This document shows positions 60,213-64,000 of a DNA stretch of 64,000 bases, piece after piece (the first letter of the stretch is position 1; the number at the start of each line of letters is the position of its first letter). A program made the translations under genes and the position numbers. The notes below the pieces were generated by a model that was given only the letters and a program-made list of their open reading frames with translations, searched no databases and was not told the DNA's origin. The stretch spans positions 124,001 through 188,000 of the forward strand of contig NZ_LZGN01000034.1 of the NCBI RefSeq assembly GCF_001690185.1, written 5' to 3'. This stretch comes from Gilliamella sp. wkB308 (GTDB taxonomy: Bacteria; Pseudomonadota; Gammaproteobacteria; Enterobacterales; Orbaceae).

Positions 60213-61379
60213 TTAAATTTGATGAAATGGATAAATCGTCACACCTTTTACTACTCGATTCACTTCACCGGTAGGACAAGGATTGTCAGGCGTTAATCCA
60301 AAACTAAGCGATTTTTCAAACGCTAACATTTGCGCAAAAACTAAGTAAGGAAAAATCAACCAACAATCGGAAAGATGACAATCAACCGACAATATTTGCT
60401 TATGTGTGCTTTGCTGACCGCTCAAAGCAAGTACATCTGTTGCGATATTGTCGTGTTCTAACTCATTAAATAAATCGATATCGTATTGGTGGATATAAGC
60501 ATCGTTAGAAAAGAAACATACCACTAAACTTTTACCATTAATCATAAATTTAGGGCCGTGGCGTAAACCTAATATTGAATCAAATCGGGTTGCAATTTTA
60601 CCTGCTGTTAGCTCTAAAATTTTTAATGCGGCTTCTTGAGCGATGCCAGTGAAACAACTACTACCAACATAGATTACTCGTTCATGATTTTTTTGGGCTA
60701 ATTGTTTGGTGATGGTTTGCCAATTTAAAAGTTGGTGCTCACAAATAGTGGCAATTTTCATGACTGCATCATATGCTTGATGAGTATCGATACCGCCTAA
60801 AAGCAGCAGTGTGGCTAATATCATGCTACTAATACTCGATGTCATTGCAAACCCAAGATCATGCGTTCCTTCTGGCAGCACTAATTGCAATATACGCTGA
60901 GCATTATTTTTTTGGTGAGCATAATCGGTTAATGCACAATTGGGATTACAGGTTAAAAATAGGTGATAGCAATCTGAAACGATTTGATCGGCTAATTTTA
61001 CGGTTGCTACGCTTTCAGGGCTGTTGCCGGAACGGGCAAACGAGACAATTAATGTTTTTTTATGGGTAGATAGATATTGTAATGGATCAGCAACAATTTC
61101 AGTGGTGCCATAAGCATAAACATTGCGTTTAGTCTGTTCTCTTAGCCATGGTGCAAGGGCGACACCGCCAAAAGCGGAAGATCCCGCGCCGGTAAGAATA
61201 ATAACTAAATTCGGATCAGCCAGTAAGGGGGTTAGAAAGGTTTCTATTTGAGGTTGTCTTTGGGAAAGTAATTGAAGCAAATCACGCCAAATTTGAGGTT
61301 GTTGACAAATTTCTTTAGCCGTATGAATTGCACCGTGTCGTTCTAACCACTCTTTCGAATAATTTAAGTATTGTTGCAT
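60213..61379 (-). CDS. agaS: AgaS, SIS-domain galactosamine-6-phosphate deaminase/isomerase
   Basis: 388 aa. Two SIS domains: LTGAGSSAFGGVALAPWLRE, SFARSGNSPESVATVKLADQ, YVGSSCFTGIAQEAALKILE, LGLRHGPKFMINGKSLVVCF. In E. coli AgaS converts galactosamine-6-P to tagatose-6-P. The next steps (tagatose-6-P kinase and aldolase) are not in this locus, so they must be encoded elsewhere or supplied by housekeeping enzymes. Confidence 0.9.
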   Translation of the reverse strand: MQQYLNYSKEWLERHGAIHTAKEICQQPQIWRDLLQLLSQRQPQIETFLTPLLADPNLVIILTGAGSSAFGGVALAPWLREQTKRNVYAYGTTEIVADPLQYLSTHKKTLIVSFARSGNSPESVATVKLADQIVSDCYHLFLTCNPNCALTDYAHQKNNAQRILQLVLPEGTHDLGFAMTSSISSMILATLLLLGGIDTHQAYDAVMKIATICEHQLLNWQTITKQLAQKNHERVIYVGSSCFTGIAQEAALKILELTAGKIATRFDSILGLRHGPKFMINGKSLVVCFFSNDAYIHQYDIDLFNELEHDNIATDVLALSGQQSTHKQILSVDCHLSDCWLIFPYLVFAQMLAFEKSLSFGLTPDNPCPTGEVNRVVKGVTIYPFHQI

Positions 61380-61427
61380 AATTGTGATCCTGTTCGTTAA
61401 GTCATATAAATAAAAAAAGAGGAAAGT

Positions 61428-62210
61428 TTATAGATTGGCAATAACCACATTAATGCCTAATGTATGTAATTGCGTTAAATATTCTTTTGGAATGTTTGAA
61501 TCTGTAATCAGCGTTTCAATAGGATTGATTTTTTCAATCATACAAAAGCTTTTACGTCCAAATTTACTTGAATCCGTTATCGCAATGATTTGACCTGAAA
61601 CTTGACACATGACCCGATTCACCGAGGCTTCGCCAAAATTGGGTGTTGTGATACCTGCGCTAAGGTCAAAGCCATCAACACCTAAAAAAAGTTTATTAAA
61701 GTGATACATTCTGAGTTGTTGTTCTACGGTAGGCCCCGAAATAGAAAAGGCTTTTTTTCGAATATTACCGCCAGCAATGATGACTTCAATATCAGTATTG
61801 ATTGATAAATCGTAGGCAATATTAATTGCATTGGTAAAAACAATGAGATTTTGTTTTTCACGCAGATAAGGCACCATGGCTGCCGTTGTTGAGCCTGAAT
61901 CGAGAATAATGCGATCACCATCTTTAACCATTTCTGCCGCTTTTTGGGCTATCTTATTTTTAATGGTAGAGTTAATACGACTTTTATCTTGTAATGGTCT
62001 ATCAAAAGCGAAAGCCTTATTTAGCATCGCACCACCATATGAACGCAATACACAACCTTTTTGTTCTAAATGGCGAAGATCATTACGAATGGTGACAGTT
62101 GAAACTTTAAAAAGCTTACTTAATTTATTGACTGAAACGGTATTTTCTTTACCGAGTAAATAAATAATTTTTTCTCGACGCTGCAACGTATTCATTATTA
62201 AATCATTCAT
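61428..62210 (-). CDS. agaR: DeoR-family regulator, AgaR-like
   Basis: 260 aa. N-terminal HTH (TLQRREKIIYLLGKENTVSV, NKLSKLFKVSTVTIRNDLRH, LEQKGCVLRSYGGA) and sugar-phosphate-binding domain with LDSGSTTAAMVPYLREKQNL, VIIAGGNIRKKAFSISGPTV and FLGVDGFDLSAGITTPN. Probably represses the aga operon until sugar phosphate binds. An in-frame ATG at 62195 is an alternative start. Confidence 0.9.
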   Translation of the reverse strand: MNDLIMNTLQRREKIIYLLGKENTVSVNKLSKLFKVSTVTIRNDLRHLEQKGCVLRSYGGAMLNKAFAFDRPLQDKSRINSTIKNKIAQKAAEMVKDGDRIILDSGSTTAAMVPYLREKQNLIVFTNAINIAYDLSINTDIEVIIAGGNIRKKAFSISGPTVEQQLRMYHFNKLFLGVDGFDLSAGITTPNFGEASVNRVMCQVSGQIIAITDSSKFGRKSFCMIEKINPIETLITDSNIPKEYLTQLHTLGINVVIANL

Positions 62211-62620
62211 AACATAATTACTTGTTTTGCTTTCATTCTGTTATTCAATTTAAACACAGGCAAAGGATCGAAAAATGATAGGTGAGTCACAAAACCGATT
62301 TTGGTTATAAAAACGTGAAAATCTTTTCATTTGAAAGGAAGTGAAAGAAAGGGTAAGGATAGTAATAATAACTTAAAAATAATATTGTATTGTTATTCAA
62401 TTAATTAGCAAACTTGAATGGATAATGAAAAATACTTAAATTATCGAAAAAATAACGAGTATTTCGTTTAATGAAGTGATGAAGATCACAAATTGGATAA
62501 TTCGACCAAAATATTTAGAATATTTTATCAATAAAAAAGAAATGACGTTGAGCCCAAAGTTAAATAAAGTGAAAGTTGTTATTGAAACCCAATGAGAGTT
62601 TCAATAACTTTATTAATGAG
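62211..62620. promoter_or_regulatory. aga operon upstream region: CRP box and GAAAG repeats
   Basis: 410 bp before agaR. AGTGA-tgaaga-TCACA at 62475-62490 differs from the CRP pattern TGTGA-N6-TCACA at one position. At 62333-62351 GAAAG occurs three times (CTTTC on the transcribed strand); AgaR sites in E. coli are described as CTTTC repeats. Both would suit catabolite control plus AgaR repression. No coding frame seen. Confidence 0.5.
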
Positions 62621-63796
62621 TTAGCTTACGTCGGTTTGGGGATGTGCAATGGATTTTTGCGTTCGTTCAAAAACGATCATCACCACAAACGCAATGACAG
62701 TTAAATAAATAATGAAAATGCCATAGGTAGATAGCATATCAATCAGTGAACGTCCTCGCATGGCGATATCTCGGAAGAATCGAAATAGCCAGACTAAAGG
62801 AAATGCATGACTAACATAGTAAGTCCAAAGTGGCATTATCCCGACTGCCATGGTTGATCCACCCATAATAAATCCCGGTGGTACTAAGAAAATCATTTTG
62901 CTTGCGCCTTCACCGGGATTATTAGTTTTCCAGGAAAGTAAAAAACCTAACCAACCAAACGCAAGTCCGGTCATGAAAATGCTTGGTATAAAAATAAAAT
63001 AATTACCATCAAAACGTAATTGTCCAAAGATCACTAATACGGCGGTTATTAATGTTAATCCGGTCGTATAAAATAATGCATAAGGGACTGTTCTTGCTAA
63101 TAGTGCAACAAAGCCTCTTTCTAAAACTGTATTCCACATGCCAGTGACTTTTAAACGACCGACAATCATTAAAGAGGTTAATCCATACGTCAGTGAGGAG
63201 AAGAAGTAAACAAAATAGATGATTGTCGATATAGTGGAAGAGCTAGCTGGATTAAACATATATCGCGTTTTAAGTTGCATTGGCGATAAGGTGGCTTCTG
63301 TCCCTTCATGTCCTAAACCTAATGCAGACACTTTACCGACGCTAAGTTCCGCCCCTAACTCAGGAATATATTCATTTAAGCTTTGTAACACTTTGGCATT
63401 TTGTGCATCATTGGTATCATCAGCAAAATACCCTAAACGAACAGTTTGGTCACCTTTTTTAAGACTTTTTTCTAATCCTTTTGGGATATAAAGTACCCCT
63501 AAATTGCGATCGTGCGAAACTAAAGTGATAGGATTTACTGGTGACCGGATGACTTCGGATACTTCGATATAAGGTGAAGTATTGACTTTACTGATTAATT
63601 CCGTTGAATAGTGTGAACCATCAAGATCGATAACCGCAATCTTACCTTCAAAAACGGCACCATGACTTAACACAATGGAAAAGATTAGGGCAACAATTGC
63701 CGCTAATCCTATCGCAACTTTATAATATGGAATGAAGTGACCTGACAACATTGCGTCAAGTTCTTCTTGCATAGATTTAATGATGTTTTGCATCAT
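62621..63796 (-). CDS. ABC-2 type transporter permease (YhhJ-like)
   Basis: 391 aa. N-terminal helix (IGLAAIVALIFSIVLSHGAV), a periplasmic domain of about 130 aa, then five to six helices at about residues 185-380 with a PLWTYYVSHAFPLVWLFRFF segment near the end. ABC-2 export permeases of this layout work with an HlyD-type adaptor and an ATPase. Its start overlaps the stop of the upstream HlyD-like gene (ATGA). Substrate unknown; the ATPase is not in the window. Confidence 0.82.
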   Translation of the reverse strand: MMQNIIKSMQEELDAMLSGHFIPYYKVAIGLAAIVALIFSIVLSHGAVFEGKIAVIDLDGSHYSTELISKVNTSPYIEVSEVIRSPVNPITLVSHDRNLGVLYIPKGLEKSLKKGDQTVRLGYFADDTNDAQNAKVLQSLNEYIPELGAELSVGKVSALGLGHEGTEATLSPMQLKTRYMFNPASSSTISTIIYFVYFFSSLTYGLTSLMIVGRLKVTGMWNTVLERGFVALLARTVPYALFYTTGLTLITAVLVIFGQLRFDGNYFIFIPSIFMTGLAFGWLGFLLSWKTNNPGEGASKMIFLVPPGFIMGGSTMAVGIMPLWTYYVSHAFPLVWLFRFFRDIAMRGRSLIDMLSTYGIFIIYLTVIAFVVMIVFERTQKSIAHPQTDVS

Positions 63797-64000
63797 TGAT
63801 CAACCTCGATTGTCATACCCGTTAAAAGTTTTGGAATAGGTTCCATATATATTCTGACTTGATAAGAGGTTAAATCAGCTTGACCACGTTCACGTGTCAT
63901 ACGTAAATCCGCAAAAGAAGGCGCTGCGGTTGCAAAACGAACTTTACCTTTTATCTCTTTATCAAGGGCGATGACATTGGCTTTAACCGTTGTGCCCGGT
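63793..64000 (-). CDS. HlyD/membrane-fusion-protein-like subunit (C-terminal end only)
   Basis: The frame enters from the right edge and ends at TGA 63793-63795: PGTTVKANVIALDKEIKGKV, RFATAAPSFADLRMTRERGQ, DLTSYQVRIYMEPIPKLLTG, MTIEVDQ. The G-x-V-x-F-A / T-x-R / L-T-x-Y-x-V-R-I / L-x-x-G-M-T sequence is the beta-barrel end of periplasmic adaptor proteins. Overlaps the permease start, so they form one operon. Confidence 0.75.
   Translation of the reverse strand, partial: PGTTVKANVIALDKEIKGKVRFATAAPSFADLRMTRERGQADLTSYQVRIYMEPIPKLLTGMTIEVDQ

Overview
The window is a stretch of AT-rich gammaproteobacterial chromosome. Its core genes (iscRSUA-hscBA-fdx, the S10, spc and alpha ribosomal operons in enterobacterial order, gntX-nfuA, slt-trpR, a Rob-type regulator, agp, slyX/slyD, aga genes) are closest to Enterobacterales/Pasteurellales. 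AT bias, short intergenic gaps and decaying contact-dependent-inhibition (CDI) toxin and SymE remnants together suggest the family Orbaceae (Gilliamella/Frischella-like insect gut bacteria). That placement is inference; no rRNA gene lies in the window.

Layout. 1-1.8 kb: ubiV (cut by the edge) and ubiU, the oxygen-independent ubiquinone hydroxylation pair. 1.8-8.6 kb: an accessory island. Leftward-reading orphan C-terminal toxin modules of CdiA/hemagglutinin type, each followed by a small immunity gene, alternate with rightward symE copies and fragments. Four toxin/immunity cassettes can be read (an RNase A-like chimera with a CdiI_2-like gene, a TNT-type NAD+ glycohydrolase, a ParB-like toxin with a SUKH-like immunity gene, and a BECR-like RNase with a zinc-ribbon immunity gene). 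Most toxin frames are broken; no secretion machinery or full CdiA is present. An intact kptA (RNA 2'-phosphotransferase) sits among them. 8.9-25 kb: housekeeping genes (suhB, hxlR/copA, tilS, metC, acpT, ftnA, a tyrosine phosphatase, pepB, a Sel1 protein, ppiA, gntX, nfuA, rob, trpR, slt). 25.2-30.5 kb: the isc iron-sulphur operon. 30.7-44.6 kb: S10, spc and alpha ribosomal operons with recognisable leader RNAs and terminators. 45-54.5 kb: slyX, radC, slyD, fabI, tehB, fmt, an RCK-containing anion transporter, poxB, gntK. 55-62.2 kb: agp and an aga-type amino-sugar locus (regulator, deaminase, mannose-family PTS B/C/D/A, deacetylase). 62.6-64 kb: an ABC-2 export permease and the end of its HlyD-type partner.

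Regulatory reading. Candidate type 1 IscR sites lie in front of iscR (two abutting 25-bp sites), in front of nfuA and, with the best match, between fabI and tehB, where no such site is expected. Other candidates are an FNR box before ubiU, CRP boxes before gntK and the aga operon, GAAAG repeats before agaR, the S10 leader and the alpha-operon S4-binding pseudoknot. All are read by eye against remembered consensus sequences; none was scored computationally.
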